Positions 14,693-23,060 of a stretch of DNA of 33,250 nucleotides are shown here, piece by piece (within the stretch, counting starts at the first letter, position 1; each line of letters begins with the position of its first letter). The stretch is from Nocardia suismassiliense. Its GTDB lineage: Bacteria; Actinomycetota; Actinomycetes; Mycobacteriales; Mycobacteriaceae. Location: positions 2,815,263 to 2,848,512 of the forward strand of contig NZ_LT985361.1 of NCBI RefSeq assembly GCF_900269665.1, read 5' to 3'. Both the position numbers and the translations under genes were made by a program. The notes beneath the pieces are model-generated. The model saw only the letters and a list, made by a program, of their open reading frames with translations, ran no database searches and was not told where the DNA came from.

Positions 14693-15276
14693 CAGCGCAC
14701 CCGCGTGCCGAGCAAGTGGCGGACGCCTGCGATGAACAGTTGCAGGCCGAAGTCGAAACGGGCGGTGGGGTCGGGGGTTTCGTCGAGGGGGGTCTCGTCG
14801 TCGGGCAGGGCACCGGCGGATTCCATTTGCATCCTGGACTGTTCGTCGACGGTCTGGCCGAGGACGTAGTACAGCAGGGTGAACGAGCTGAGTTCGGCTT
14901 CGTGGCGCGGCATGCCCGCGCGAATAGCCGCGCCCGCCATGCGTTCCCGGCCCTTGCTGGTGGTGAGCCGCGATGCGTACGTGGCGGAGACCAATTCGGC
15001 GCCGTCGCGATAGGCGAGCAGGCAGTCGCGCAGCCGGTGCGCCAATTCGCTGATCTGGCCGGACCATTCGGTGGCGACGATCGGCTCGTCCATCGGCAGC
15101 CGGGTCTTGTCCGCGACCGCGCCGAGCAGCGCCTGCTTGTTGGGGAAGTGCCAGTACAGCGCGCCCGGCTGGACCTGCAGCGAGCCGGCGAGGCGGCGCA
15201 TGGTCAGGTCGGCGAGGCCGTACTGGTCGAGGATCGCGATGGCACCGTCGACCACGTCCGCTCTGTGCAGTTGCAC
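14692..15276 (-). CDS. bioQ: TetR-family biotin regulator BioQ
   Basis: This 194-residue TetR-type repressor has an N-terminal helix-turn-helix at ~residues 22-46 ([34 protein letters not shown]) and a helical ligand/dimer domain after it. BioQ of mycobacteria and corynebacteria represses biotin genes at TGAAC-N3-GTTCA boxes. Here the gene is divergent from bioB with such a box between them, and identical cores precede bioA and bioF. The assignment therefore rests on operator plus position more than on sequence. The GTG start at 15276 has a GAAGGAAA ribosome site. In other actinobacteria BioQ is thought to answer to biotin status indirectly with the ligase; no BirA gene lies in this window. 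Confidence 0.88.
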   Translation of the reverse strand: MQLHRADVVDGAIAILDQYGLADLTMRRLAGSLQVQPGALYWHFPNKQALLGAVADKTRLPMDEPIVATEWSGQISELAHRLRDCLLAYRDGAELVSATYASRLTTSKGRERMAGAAIRAGMPRHEAELSSFTLLYYVLGQTVDEQSRMQMESAGALPDDETPLDETPDPTARFDFGLQLFIAGVRHLLGTRVR

Positions 15277-15413
15277 CCGATTTCCTTCCCTCTCCGAGAG
15301 GGCGTCGCCAGCCCCCTCGTGGTTACGCAGGTTACCGCCTCGAGGTCTGTTGCCGGTGCGCCGCAGTGGTCGATGAGAGCCACGGCACGGTTGATCATCC
15401 GGCCCGCAGTGTT

Positions 15414-15454
15414 TTGACTCACTGTCCCGGCTACCCTAGCCTGAACGCCGTTCA
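15414..15454 (+). promoter_or_regulatory. bioB promoter overlapped by a BioQ-type operator
   Basis: TTGACT (15414-15419) and TAGCCT (15437-15442) are separated by exactly 17 bases and form a good -35/-10 pair. The operator TGAACGCCGTTCA (15442-15454) begins on the last base of the -10 and covers the expected transcription start near 15449, an ideal site for repression. The distance to the divergent bioQ start is 165 bases, so the same box could also affect bioQ through other contacts, but the layout mainly serves bioB. Confidence 0.85.
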
Positions 15455-15494
15455 AGTTGCACGGCCACCTCGGCCGAACGAAGGGATTCGTGCA

Positions 15495-16508
15495 GTGACC
15501 CAGGCCCCCGTAGACCTCGCTATCCTGGCGCTCGCCCGCGAGCAAGTGCTCGACCGCGGCGAAGGACTGACCCAGGAACAGACCCTGGAGGTGCTCCGCC
15601 TCGGCGACGAACACCTCGAAGAATTGCTGGCCCTGGCGCACGACGTGCGGATGAAGTGGTGCGGCCCGGAGGTCGAGGTCGAGGGCATCATCAGCCTGAA
15701 GACCGGCGGCTGCCCCGAGGACTGCCACTTCTGCTCGCAGTCCGGTCTGTTCCAGTCGCCGGTGCGCGCGGCCTGGCTCGACATCCCCAGCCTGGTCGAG
15801 GCGGCCAAGCAGACCGCGAAGACCGGCGCCACCGAGTTCTGCATCGTGGCCGCCGTGCGCGGCCCGGACGAGCGGCTGATGGCGCAGGTCGCGGCCGGCG
15901 TCGAGGCGATCCGCAACGAGGTCGACATCCAGGTCGCGTGCTCGCTGGGCATGCTCACCCAGGAGCAGGTCGACCAGCTCGCGGCCATGGGCGTGCACCG
16001 CTACAACCACAACCTGGAAACCTCGCGTTCGCACTTCCCGAACGTGGTCACCACGCACACCTGGGAAGAGCGCTGGGACACGCTGCGCATGGTCCGCGAG
16101 GCCGGCATGGAGGTCTGCTGCGGCGGCATCCTCGGCATGGGCGAAACCCTGGAGCAGCGCGCGGAATTCGCGGCGAACCTGGCCGAGCTGGAGCCCGACG
16201 AGGTGCCGCTGAACTTCCTCAATCCGCGCCCCGGCACGCCGTTCGGCGACCTCGAGGTGCTGCCCGCCGCCGACGCGCTGCGCGCCGTCGCCACGTTCCG
16301 GCTCGCGTTGCCGCGCACCATCCTTCGCTTCGCGGGCGGTCGCGAGATCACCCTCGGCGACCTCGGCGCCAAGCAGGGCATCCTCGGCGGCATCAACGCC
16401 GTCATCGTCGGCAACTACCTGACCACCCTCGGCAGGCCCGCCGAGGCGGATCTCGATCTGCTCGGTGAGTTGAAGATGCCGATCAAGGCGCTCAACGAAA
16501 CCCTCTGA
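15495..16508 (+). CDS. bioB: Biotin synthase (BioB), radical SAM
   Basis: BioB inserts sulfur into dethiobiotin using two SAM-derived radicals; the sulfur comes from its auxiliary [2Fe-2S] cluster. The 337-residue protein has the radical-SAM motif CPEDCHFC (a CxxxCxxC motif after KTGG), further conserved Cys in EFCIVAAV and [17 protein letters not shown], and [11 protein letters not shown]. The GTG at 15495 is chosen because AGGGA is 8 bases upstream and family alignments begin at VTQAPVDLA. The frame is open further upstream, but that part would cover the promoter. bsaP follows after 8 bases, and a BioQ-type box controls the unit. Confidence 0.97.
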   Translation: MTQAPVDLAILALAREQVLDRGEGLTQEQTLEVLRLGDEHLEELLALAHDVRMKWCGPEVEVEGIISLKTGGCPEDCHFCSQSGLFQSPVRAAWLDIPSLVEAAKQTAKTGATEFCIVAAVRGPDERLMAQVAAGVEAIRNEVDIQVACSLGMLTQEQVDQLAAMGVHRYNHNLETSRSHFPNVVTTHTWEERWDTLRMVREAGMEVCCGGILGMGETLEQRAEFAANLAELEPDEVPLNFLNPRPGTPFGDLEVLPAADALRAVATFRLALPRTILRFAGGREITLGDLGAKQGILGGINAVIVGNYLTTLGRPAEADLDLLGELKMPIKALNETL

Positions 16509-16516
16509 GCGCCCCC

Positions 16517-16744
16517 ATGAGTAATGTCTTGCCTATGGACGAGCGCTACAACCCGTTCACCGGCAAACGGATCGTGCCCGGCCTCGACGACGCCGTGCCC
16601 GCGGCCGCCGCACTGGGATTGGAGCCGCCGCGCTTCTGCGAGCAGTGCGGTCGCCGGATGGTCGTGCAGGTGAGTCCCGACGGCTGGTGGGCCAAGTGTT
16701 CCCGGCACGGCGTGATCGACGCGACCAGTCTGGAACGCCGCTAG
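16517..16744 (+). CDS. bsaP: Biotin synthase auxiliary protein BsaP
   Basis: This 75-residue protein corresponds to the small ORF that follows bioB in mycobacteria (Rv1590), identified as BsaP and needed for biotin synthase activity in those organisms. It has [15 protein letters not shown] near the N-terminus and a cysteine cluster [12 protein letters not shown]...WAKCSRHG (CxxC plus one more Cys ~19 residues on), which suits a small iron-sulfur or metal-binding helper for the BioB cluster. It is 8 bases from bioB and its TAG overlaps the GTG of the next gene. The ATG at 16517 lacks a clear ribosome site; an ATG at 16535 is an alternative. The name comes from remembered family knowledge and synteny. 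Confidence 0.85.
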   Translation: MSNVLPMDERYNPFTGKRIVPGLDDAVPAAAALGLEPPRFCEQCGRRMVVQVSPDGWWAKCSRHGVIDATSLERR

Positions 16745-17412
16745 TGCAGGCGCTGCGCAGTGGAATGCGGAACGAGGCGCGTGCGGCCGCGGTGATCGCG
16801 CTGGCCGTAGTGCTGGTCAGTGCGGTCGTCGGCGTCGGGTGGGGGCTGCTCGCGCCGACCGAGCAGCTGTTCGTGGTCGAGCCCGGCCGCGGCGCCGTCT
16901 TGACCGGCGAGAGCGTGCACCAGTTCGACGCGGTGGCGATATTCGTATGCCTGGCGGCCGTCGTCGGCCTGCTGACCGCCGTCGCCGCCTGGCGGTGGCG
17001 GGCGGCGCGCGGGCCATTGCTGCCCATCGGTCTACTGCTCGGCTCGCTCGTCGGTGCCGTGGTGATGGCGCGGCTCGGTGAACAGGTCGCCGAGTGGGCG
17101 CATCCGCGGCCCGACGATCCGCCGCTCGGACAGATCGTCGAACTGCCGACGGAGGTCGGCACCTGGCTCGCGTTGATAGTGCAGCCGCTGATCGCGTCAC
17201 TGCTCGTGCTGTTCCTCGCCGCGCTGAATTCTTCGGAGGATCTGGGCAACAACACCGCCGTGCCGGCCGGATCGTTCGACCCGGCAGGCGCATTCGGGCC
17301 ATACGGTGCCGCGTCGTACCCGGCGGGCGGTGTCCCGATGCCTTACCGTGGCTACGAACCGGCCCCCGAGGCCGGTTCCGGTTCGCTGCCGGAGACTCGT
17401 CCCCGCCGCTGA
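16744..17412 (+). CDS. DUF2567-type membrane protein
   Basis: This 222-residue protein has about four transmembrane segments: ~14-34 (AAVIALAVVLVSAVVGVGWGL), ~62-80, ~91-107 and ~140-158. An extracytoplasmic loop PTEQLFVVEPGRGAVLTGES follows the first. The last ~60 residues are soluble, rich in G, P, A and Y. It matches in layout and position the DUF2567 protein Rv1591 that follows bioB and bsaP in mycobacteria; the function is unknown. Its GTG start shares a base with the bsaP stop (TAGTG), pointing to coupled translation and possibly a role beside biotin synthesis. An ATG at 16765 is an alternative start. The gap after it (17413-17505) shows only a -10-like TAGAAT (17464-17469). Confidence 0.8.
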   Translation: MQALRSGMRNEARAAAVIALAVVLVSAVVGVGWGLLAPTEQLFVVEPGRGAVLTGESVHQFDAVAIFVCLAAVVGLLTAVAAWRWRAARGPLLPIGLLLGSLVGAVVMARLGEQVAEWAHPRPDDPPLGQIVELPTEVGTWLALIVQPLIASLLVLFLAALNSSEDLGNNTAVPAGSFDPAGAFGPYGAASYPAGGVPMPYRGYEPAPEAGSGSLPETRPRR

Positions 17413-17505
17413 GCGTTGTCCGAACCGTTGCCCGCGGGACGGCATTGGCGTACCGAAAAAACCTAGAATGGTGGCATGCGCTGTGCGTTCAGAGAGGAAC
17501 GAGTC

Positions 17506-18039
17506 GTGGCGTTCGTCGGTAGCGGGCTGGTCGTCGAGGAGATCGACGCCAAGTTCTGGCGGGTGGTCGAACCCCTCGTCTATCAAGGTGATTCCCAAGA
17601 ATTCGTGATCCCGGCCGGGTTCCGCACCGACTTCGCCTCGGTGCCACGGGCTTTGGTCTGGCTCGTCCCGCGCTACGGCGCCTACACCCGCGCCGCCATC
17701 CTGCACGACTACCTGCGCGATACCCACCAGGTGAGCATCGCCGACGCCGACGGGATCTTCCGGCGCTGCCTGCGTGAGCTCGGGGTGTCGGTGCCGCGGT
17801 ACTGGATGATGTGGGCCGCAGTGCGATTGGCCAGCAGGCTGCGCGGCGCGAGTTTCGGCGCGGTCGTCACCTGGGTGCTGATCGCCGTGCCGTCGGTGCT
17901 GTTCCTGGCGATCCCGGTGATCGTCGTCCAGGTGTTCCTGGTGCTGTTCTGGCTGGTGGAGTTGATCTTCTGGGGCCTGGCGCGCGTGTTCGCCCGCACC
18001 GCGACCCCGCCGCCGCAGCCGCAGATGAAGACCGCCTGA
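17506..18039 (+). CDS. DUF1353 protein with C-terminal membrane segments
   Basis: Residues ~1-110 contain the DUF1353 signature: VIPAGFRTDFASVPR (34-48), YGAYTRAAILHDYL (57-70) and the following IADADGIFRRCLRELGV. DUF1353 is common in phage tail regions, where its role is unclear, and is also found as chromosomal genes in actinobacteria. Here it is followed by a strongly hydrophobic stretch ~118-160, probably two membrane spans, which phage versions usually lack. The GTG at 17506 is chosen for the GAGGA site at 17494-17498; a longer start at 17476 has none. No other phage gene is near, so I do not call a prophage. Function unknown. Confidence 0.75.
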   Translation: MAFVGSGLVVEEIDAKFWRVVEPLVYQGDSQEFVIPAGFRTDFASVPRALVWLVPRYGAYTRAAILHDYLRDTHQVSIADADGIFRRCLRELGVSVPRYWMMWAAVRLASRLRGASFGAVVTWVLIAVPSVLFLAIPVIVVQVFLVLFWLVELIFWGLARVFARTATPPPQPQMKTA

Positions 18040-18178
18040 ACTGTTCTCGCCGCGGTACTTCCGGCGCTTCGCTGTTCACCATGACGGGCTGCCTGGTGGG
18101 GCGGCATAAATTGAGTGGAGGCGACGTTGGGGGTGGGGGTAGCTTGTGCTGGCCCGGCTATGGAAGGGAGGTCCGGTG

Positions 18179-18364
18179 ATGAACGAGAACAACAGGGTGG
18201 GGACAGTGTCGGATCTGCCCGCCGAGCAGGTGCGTGAGCGGGCGGATCTGGCTGCTTGGCGGCGGCGGGATGCGTTGCGGCGCAGCAGTGCTGCGCAGCC
18301 GGTGGCGAACAAGCGGCGGTATCGGCGGGGGAGTAAGCATCGCAAGGCGAGCGTCGAATCGTAG
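18179..18364 (+). CDS. Small basic hypothetical protein (61 residues)
   Basis: ATG at 18179 is preceded by an exceptionally strong ribosome site, GGAAGGGAGG (18162-18171), with 7-base spacing. The protein begins acidic to neutral (MNENNRVGTVSDLPAEQV) and becomes strongly basic (AAWRRRDALRRSS, NKRRYRRGSKHRKAS), which suggests nucleic-acid or ribosome binding. No family is recognised. Codon third positions are G/C-rich like neighbouring genes. It is convergent with nrtR, 68 bases away. The 139 bases before it (18040-18178) hold only its leader and possible promoter. Confidence 0.55.
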   Translation: MNENNRVGTVSDLPAEQVRERADLAAWRRRDALRRSSAAQPVANKRRYRRGSKHRKASVES

Positions 18365-18432
18365 GTCTGCGCTGCGGAACTCCGTCGGTCGGCAGCTGAT
18401 CGTCGAATTGTCGTTCCCGATTCACATGTCCG

Positions 18433-19191
18433 TCAGGTCGGCGGGCGCAGAGCGGCGAATTCGTCGGTGACGCGGATACCCGAGTCGGTGTAGCGGTAGA
18501 CGGCGGCGGGGCGACCGCCCGCGCGGCCGGGAGCCCGGGTCTTGCCGGTGGGCGTGATCACCTTGCGCCGGGTCAGGACTCGTTGCAGGTTCGTCGTGTC
18601 GACGTCGTAACCCAATGCCGCACAGTAGATTTCGCGTAGCGTGGACATGGTGAAGTCGGCCGGGGCGAGCGCGAAGGCGATATTCGTGTAGGAGAGCTTC
18701 GCGGCCAGGCGGGTGCGCGCGTGCTCGACGACCGTGCCGTGGTCGAAGGACATCGTCGGCAACGCGGAGAGCGGATGCCACGCGGTGTCGTCGGGTAGCC
18801 GCGGGTCCGCCGTGAGCGGGACCAAGCCGAGATAGGCCGAGGCGATGCGACGCGGCGCGGGCACCCGATCGGGGGCGCTGAACACCGACAGTTGCTCGAG
18901 ATGGGCCAGTTCGCGCACATCGACCTTCTCCGCGAGCTGACGGCGCGCGGAGGTGTCGAGGTCCTCGTCGTCGCGCAAACGGCCGCCGGGCAGCGACCAG
19001 GTGCCCTTCTGCGGGTCGAGCGCGCGCTCCCACAGCAGCACCGCCAATTCGGTCCGTTGTCCAGGTGGGCAGCGACCGATAACCCCGTTTCCGAGGGCGG
19101 CAGGGCCGGGACCTGCGGCGATGTTCGCGGGGAAGCGGCGAACCTGGAACACCGCGGTGAGCGATTCGTGGATAGTGCTACTATGGGCCAC
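18433..19191 (-). CDS. nrtR: NrtR: Nudix-related repressor of NAD synthesis
   Basis: This 252-residue protein combines a Nudix fold (~1-155) with a C-terminal winged helix (~175-245: [41 protein letters not shown]). The Nudix box is degenerate ([24 protein letters not shown] lacks the REUxEE acids), as expected for NrtR, which senses ADP-ribose or related NAD metabolites rather than hydrolysing them. A segment of ~28 residues (about 18-46, GP-rich) looks like an insertion near the N-terminus. The GTG at 19191 starts [16 protein letters not shown], which fits family starts; no ribosome site precedes it, suggesting a leaderless mRNA. It is divergent from nadABC across 76 bases containing an inverted repeat, as for Rv1593c/Rv1594. 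Confidence 0.88.
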   Translation of the reverse strand: MAHSSTIHESLTAVFQVRRFPANIAAGPGPAALGNGVIGRCPPGQRTELAVLLWERALDPQKGTWSLPGGRLRDDEDLDTSARRQLAEKVDVRELAHLEQLSVFSAPDRVPAPRRIASAYLGLVPLTADPRLPDDTAWHPLSALPTMSFDHGTVVEHARTRLAAKLSYTNIAFALAPADFTMSTLREIYCAALGYDVDTTNLQRVLTRRKVITPTGKTRAPGRAGGRPAAVYRYTDSGIRVTDEFAALRPPT

Positions 19192-19214
19192 GTTTTCGAT
19201 TATAAGTCGAAAAC
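19172..19214. promoter_or_regulatory. Two inverted repeats at the nrtR/nadA divergent promoter; probable NrtR operator
   Basis: GTTTTCGA (19192-19199) and TCGAAAAC (19207-19214) are perfect complements around an A/T-rich TTATAAG, the only A/T-rich patch in the region. The repeat abuts the nrtR start codon. A second perfect repeat, ATAGT-GCT-ACTAT (19172-19184), falls over the first codons of nrtR and contains a -10-like TACTAT for nadA. Either could be the NrtR site. The symmetry is seen directly; the regulator is inferred from genomic position. Confidence 0.6.
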
Positions 19215-19267
19215 CTGGTTTGGTGCGAATCGGCGGAGGAGTCGGTCGCACGACGAAGGGAGCCATC

Positions 19268-20326
19268 ATGGCGACGATGGGTGCGAAACTAGCGCCTCCG
19301 CTGATGGGGCAGGTGTTCGACGGGCCGTCGGGGTTCACCGGTGTCGAAGCAACCCCGGAGTGGGCGCAGGAAGTCAAGCGACTGGCCCGCGCACAGAACG
19401 CGACGATTCTCGCGCACAACTATCAGTTGCCGGAGATTCAAGACGTGGCCGATCACGTCGGCGACTCGCTGGCACTGTCGCGGATCGCCGCGGCCGCACC
19501 CGAGGACACCATCGTGTTCTGTGGCGTGCACTTCATGGCCGAGACCGCGAAGATCCTCAGCCCCGCCAAGACCGTGCTGATCCCCGATCAGCGGGCAGGC
19601 TGCTCGCTCGCGGACTCCATCTCGGCGGACGAATTGCGTTCCTGGAAAGCCGAATTCCCGAACGCGGTGGTGGTGTCGTACGTGAACACCACCGCGGAGG
19701 TGAAGGCGCTCACCGACATCTGCTGCACCTCGTCCAACGCGGTCGACGTGGTCGCCTCGATCGACCCGGAGCGCGAGGTGCTGTTCCTGCCGGATCAGTT
19801 CCTCGGCGCGCACGTCAAGCGGATCACCGGCCGGGAGAATATGCACATCTGGGCCGGCGAGTGCCACGTGCACGCTGGCATCAACGGCGACGAGCTGACC
19901 GAGCAGGCGCGCACCCACCCGGACGCGGATCTGTTCGTGCATCCCGAATGTGGTTGCGCCACTTCGGCGTTGTACCTGGCGGGCGAGGGCGCGTTCCCGG
20001 CCGACCGGGTGCACATCCTGTCCACCGGCGGCATGATCGACGCGGCCAAGCAGGTACGGGAACAGCGCGGCCAGGCGACCCAGGTGCTGGTCGCCACCGA
20101 GGTCGGCATGCTGCACCAGCTGCGTAAGGCCGCCCCCGGCGTCGACTTCCAGGCCGTGAACGACCGGGCCTCGTGCAAGTACATGAAGATGATCACCCCG
20201 GCGGCGCTGCTGCGCTGCCTGGTCGAGGGCAAGGACGAGGTGCACGTCGACCTGGAAACCGCTGCGCGCGGCCGTAACTCGGTGCAGCGCATGATCGAGA
20301 TCGGCAATCCGGGCGGTGGTGAATGA
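19268..20326 (+). CDS. nadA: Quinolinate synthase (NadA)
   Basis: NadA condenses iminoaspartate with dihydroxyacetone phosphate to quinolinate using a [4Fe-4S] cluster, the second step of de novo NAD synthesis. The 352-residue protein keeps the three cluster cysteines: C112 in AGCSLAD, C199 in [10 protein letters not shown] and C303 in [28 protein letters not shown] and [13 protein letters not shown] are further NadA signatures. The ATG at 19268 is chosen for its AAGGGAG site (spacing 5) although the frame is open upstream. Its stop overlaps the nadB start (ATGA), so NadA and NadB, which pass on unstable iminoaspartate, are made together. Confidence 0.97.
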   Translation: MATMGAKLAPPLMGQVFDGPSGFTGVEATPEWAQEVKRLARAQNATILAHNYQLPEIQDVADHVGDSLALSRIAAAAPEDTIVFCGVHFMAETAKILSPAKTVLIPDQRAGCSLADSISADELRSWKAEFPNAVVVSYVNTTAEVKALTDICCTSSNAVDVVASIDPEREVLFLPDQFLGAHVKRITGRENMHIWAGECHVHAGINGDELTEQARTHPDADLFVHPECGCATSALYLAGEGAFPADRVHILSTGGMIDAAKQVREQRGQATQVLVATEVGMLHQLRKAAPGVDFQAVNDRASCKYMKMITPAALLRCLVEGKDEVHVDLETAARGRNSVQRMIEIGNPGGGE

Positions 20327-21999
20327 CGCCGCCCCCTGCCGTAACGGCGGTGGTCGGAGCGGAAAAGCACGGGTCGATGACTCCGGTGTCGATCGACTGG
20401 GAGGCCGAGGCCGATCTGGTGGTGATCGGCGGCGGCGTCGCCGGTCTCACGGCCGCGCGCACCGCCTCGCTGCGCGGGCTGCGAGTGCTCACCCTCAGCA
20501 AGGGCGGCGCCACCGATACGTCGACGCAGTACGCCCAGGGCGGGATCGCCGTCGTTGCACCGCATGGTGATTCGGTCGGATCGCATGTGCACGACACGGT
20601 CGAGGCCGGGGCCGGGCTGTGCGATGTCCAGGCCGTGCGGTCCATTGTCGAAGGCGGGCAGGCCGCGGTCGCGGCGCTGACCGATCTCGGCGCGGTCTTC
20701 GATCTCGGCCGGGACGGGCAGATTTCGCGGACCCGCGAGGGCGGGCACAGCACCCGGCGCATCATCCACGCCGGCGGCGACGCCACCGGCGCGGAGGTGC
20801 AGCGTGCGTTGAACGCGGCCGGGCTTCCGGTGTTGTTCGGCGCGGCGGCCTGCGAGATCCTCACCGGCCCTGCCGGGGTGCAGGGCGTACTCGCGGTGTC
20901 CGACAAGGGCTTCGGGGTCGTGCACGCGCCCGCGGTGCTGCTGGCGACCGGTGGGCTCGGCCAGCTGTACGCACTCAGCACCAATCCGCCGGGGGCGACC
21001 GCCGACGGTGTCGCGCTCGCGCTGTGGGCGGGCGCGGCGGTGGCGGATCTGGAATTCGTGCAGTTCCATCCGACCGTGCTGTACACGCCGGGTGGACTCG
21101 GACGGCGTCCGTTGATCAGCGAGGCGGTGCGCGGCGAGGGCGGCATTCTGGTCGACTCCGAAGGTGATTCGGTGACTGCCGGGGTTCATCCGCGCGGTGA
21201 TCTGGCGCCGCGGGATGTGGTGTCGCGGGCGATTGCGGCACGGATGCGAGCCCTCGGTACCGATCACGTCTACCTCGACGCGCGGGCGATAGATGGGTTC
21301 GCGCAACGGTTTCCGACGATGACCGCGTCCTGCCTGGCCGCGGGGATCGATCCGGGCATCGACCTGATCCCGGTTGCTCCGGCGGCGCACTATCAGTGCG
21401 GTGGTGTGGTGACCGACCCCTACGGTCGAACGGCGGTCGCCGGTCTCTACGCGGCCGGCGAGGTGGCCCGCACGGGCCTGCACGGGGCGAACAGGCTGGC
21501 GTCCAACAGCTTGCTCGAAGGTCTCGTGGTCGGCGAACGAGTCGGAGCGGCCGCGGCCGAACGTCTCGGAGATCGAGTCCGAGTTACCGACATCCGTACC
21601 AGGGTGGCCGAACGTGCGGATCGTGGTGTGCTGCAGCAGTTGATGACCGAGCATGCCTCGGTGGTGCGGGACCGGGCCGGGCTGGACGAGGCGATCAAGC
21701 GCATGAAAGATGCGGTGACGCAGCGTCAAACGGTGCCTGCCGCAGTCTCGTTCGCCGCTGCTGTGGCGGGCGATACGGCGGAGCCGGTCCCGGAGCGCGC
21801 CGTAATCGCCGACCGCATAGCCGAAATCGAGGACGCTGCGCTTACCCTCACGGCGCAAACTCTGCTGCTCGCGGCGTCGGCCCGGACCGAAAGTCGCGGC
21901 TGCCATACCCGATCCGATTACCCGGAGTCCGACGACCGGCTCCGGCGCAGCAGGTCGGTGGTCCTGGACGAACAGGGGCGTCCCCAGCTCGACCGATGA
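20323..21999 (+). CDS. nadB: L-aspartate oxidase (NadB)
   Basis: NadB is an FAD enzyme that oxidises L-aspartate to iminoaspartate for NadA. The 558 residues include the dinucleotide motif [13 protein letters not shown] (33-45), the FAD contact [10 protein letters not shown] near 67-76, [11 protein letters not shown], the active-site segment [10 protein letters not shown] and HYQCGGV near the end of the FAD domain, followed by [25 protein letters not shown]. All are diagnostic of NadB rather than succinate dehydrogenase. The ATG at 20323 overlaps the nadA stop; an ATG at 20377 would remove 18 poorly conserved residues. The C-terminal helical domain ends in the usual [14 protein letters not shown] motif. 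Confidence 0.97.
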   Translation: MTPPPAVTAVVGAEKHGSMTPVSIDWEAEADLVVIGGGVAGLTAARTASLRGLRVLTLSKGGATDTSTQYAQGGIAVVAPHGDSVGSHVHDTVEAGAGLCDVQAVRSIVEGGQAAVAALTDLGAVFDLGRDGQISRTREGGHSTRRIIHAGGDATGAEVQRALNAAGLPVLFGAAACEILTGPAGVQGVLAVSDKGFGVVHAPAVLLATGGLGQLYALSTNPPGATADGVALALWAGAAVADLEFVQFHPTVLYTPGGLGRRPLISEAVRGEGGILVDSEGDSVTAGVHPRGDLAPRDVVSRAIAARMRALGTDHVYLDARAIDGFAQRFPTMTASCLAAGIDPGIDLIPVAPAAHYQCGGVVTDPYGRTAVAGLYAAGEVARTGLHGANRLASNSLLEGLVVGERVGAAAAERLGDRVRVTDIRTRVAERADRGVLQQLMTEHASVVRDRAGLDEAIKRMKDAVTQRQTVPAAVSFAAAVAGDTAEPVPERAVIADRIAEIEDAALTLTAQTLLLAASARTESRGCHTRSDYPESDDRLRRSRSVVLDEQGRPQLDR

Positions 22000-22014
22000 C
22001 ATCCCGCCGTTGAG

Positions 22015-22053
22015 TCGAGTGGCACACAGCAGCTTTCGCCCTGTGCCGCTCGA
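22015..22053 (+). promoter_or_regulatory. Strong hairpin in the nadB-nadC intercistronic gap
   Basis: TCGAGTGGCACA (22015-22026) pairs with TGTGCCGCTCGA (22042-22053), a 12-pair stem with a single G-U pair and a 15-base loop. It lies 15 bases after the nadB stop and 45 before the nadC start; no T-tract follows. It could act as a partial terminator, an RNA-processing site, or a 3' stabiliser setting the ratio of NadB to NadC. The structure is deduced from complementarity; the role is inference. Confidence 0.55.
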
Positions 22054-22097
22054 TCTCAGTGCAAAGCGTTCGCGCGTGAGTAGTAGAGGAGAGGTTG

Positions 22098-22958
22098 ATG
22101 GGTCTGGACAGTGGGTTGGCTCGGGACGAGGTGGTCGCGCTCATCCGCACCGCGCTCGATGAGGACCTGCGCTACGGGCCGGACGTGACCACCGCGGCGA
22201 CGGTGCCCGCAGACGCGGTGGTGAAGGCGTCCGTGGTGTCGCGCCAGCCGGGGACGGTGGCCGGGCTCGATGTCGGACTGCTGGTGCTGGACGAGGTGAT
22301 CGGCGCAGGCGAGTACGAGGTCACCGGGCGGGTCGCCGACGGAACCCGGGTGACGCCGGGGCAGTCCGTGCTCACCGTGGTCGCCCCGACGCGCGGGCTG
22401 CTCACCGCCGAGCGCACCATGCTCAACCTGGTCTGTCACCTCTCCGGCATCGCCACCGCCACCGCCGCCTGGGTCGACGAGGTCGCGGGTACGGACTGCA
22501 AGATCCGGGACAGCCGCAAGACCCTGCCCGGGTTGCGTGCGTTGCAGAAGTACGCGGTCCGGGTCGGCGGTGGGGTGAACCACCGCATGGGTCTCGGTGA
22601 TGCCGCGCTGATCAAGGACAACCACGTGGTCGCGGCGGGTTCGGTGGTCGAGGCACTGCGGGCCGTCCGCGCGCTGGCTCCCGATATCGCCTGCGAGGTG
22701 GAGGTCGACAGTCTCGAGCAGTTGGACGCGGTGCTCGCCGAGGACGTGGAACTCGTGCTGCTGGACAACTTCCCGCTGTGGCAGACGCAGGCCGCTGTGC
22801 AACGCCGCAACGCGGCCGCGCCGGCGACGAAACTGGAATCCTCCGGTGGACTCGGCCTCGAAGTGGCCGCCGACTACGCGCGGACCGGTGTCGACTACCT
22901 CGCCGTCGGTGCACTGACGCATTCGGTCCGAGTGCTCGACCTCGGCCTCGACATGTAG
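22098..22958 (+). CDS. nadC: Nicotinate-nucleotide pyrophosphorylase, quinolinate-type (NadC)
   Basis: NadC converts quinolinate and PRPP to nicotinate mononucleotide with loss of CO2, the last specific step of de novo NAD synthesis. The 286-residue protein has DEDLRYGPDVTT (21-32), ERTMLNLVCHLSGIAT (105-120), DSRKTLPGLRALQKYAV (138-154), GGGVNHRMGLGDAALIKDNH (157-176) and EVEVDSLEQL, which include the basic residues lining the quinolinate and phosphate sites. The ATG at 22098 follows a purine-rich AGGAGAGG site (22086-22094). It lies 98 bases after nadB with a hairpin between. The 102-base gap after it holds the start region of the first secreted hydrolase. Confidence 0.96.
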   Translation: MGLDSGLARDEVVALIRTALDEDLRYGPDVTTAATVPADAVVKASVVSRQPGTVAGLDVGLLVLDEVIGAGEYEVTGRVADGTRVTPGQSVLTVVAPTRGLLTAERTMLNLVCHLSGIATATAAWVDEVAGTDCKIRDSRKTLPGLRALQKYAVRVGGGVNHRMGLGDAALIKDNHVVAAGSVVEALRAVRALAPDIACEVEVDSLEQLDAVLAEDVELVLLDNFPLWQTQAAVQRRNAAAPATKLESSGGLGLEVAADYARTGVDYLAVGALTHSVRVLDLGLDM

Positions 22959-23060
22959 CGGAACGATCTCGGGCGCCGATCAACAGGCGTGTCGTCTCGT
23001 CTTTATCGCTTTACCGTTGTTACGCAACGCAATCGCGTGCGTCCGTGCCACGATGCCGGG

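Noticed and set aside
15366..15494. An upstream ATG start for bioB
   Set aside because: It would translate through the promoter and the BioQ box and has no family similarity; GTG 15495 has a ribosome site.
17506..18039. Prophage remnant, because DUF1353 is frequent in phage tail regions
   Set aside because: No integrase, capsid, tail or lysis gene is near, and the protein carries membrane segments not usual for phage forms; chromosomal actinobacterial DUF1353 genes exist.
18040..18178. Hairpin CGCCG...CGGCG near 18050 as terminator of the DUF1353 gene
   Set aside because: The arms are only 5 bases long, and such chance pairings are frequent at this GC content.
19795..22002. A 735-codon open frame on the minus strand
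   Set aside because: Antisense to the end of nadA and all of nadB; composition is Arg/His/Pro-rich and no motif is seen.
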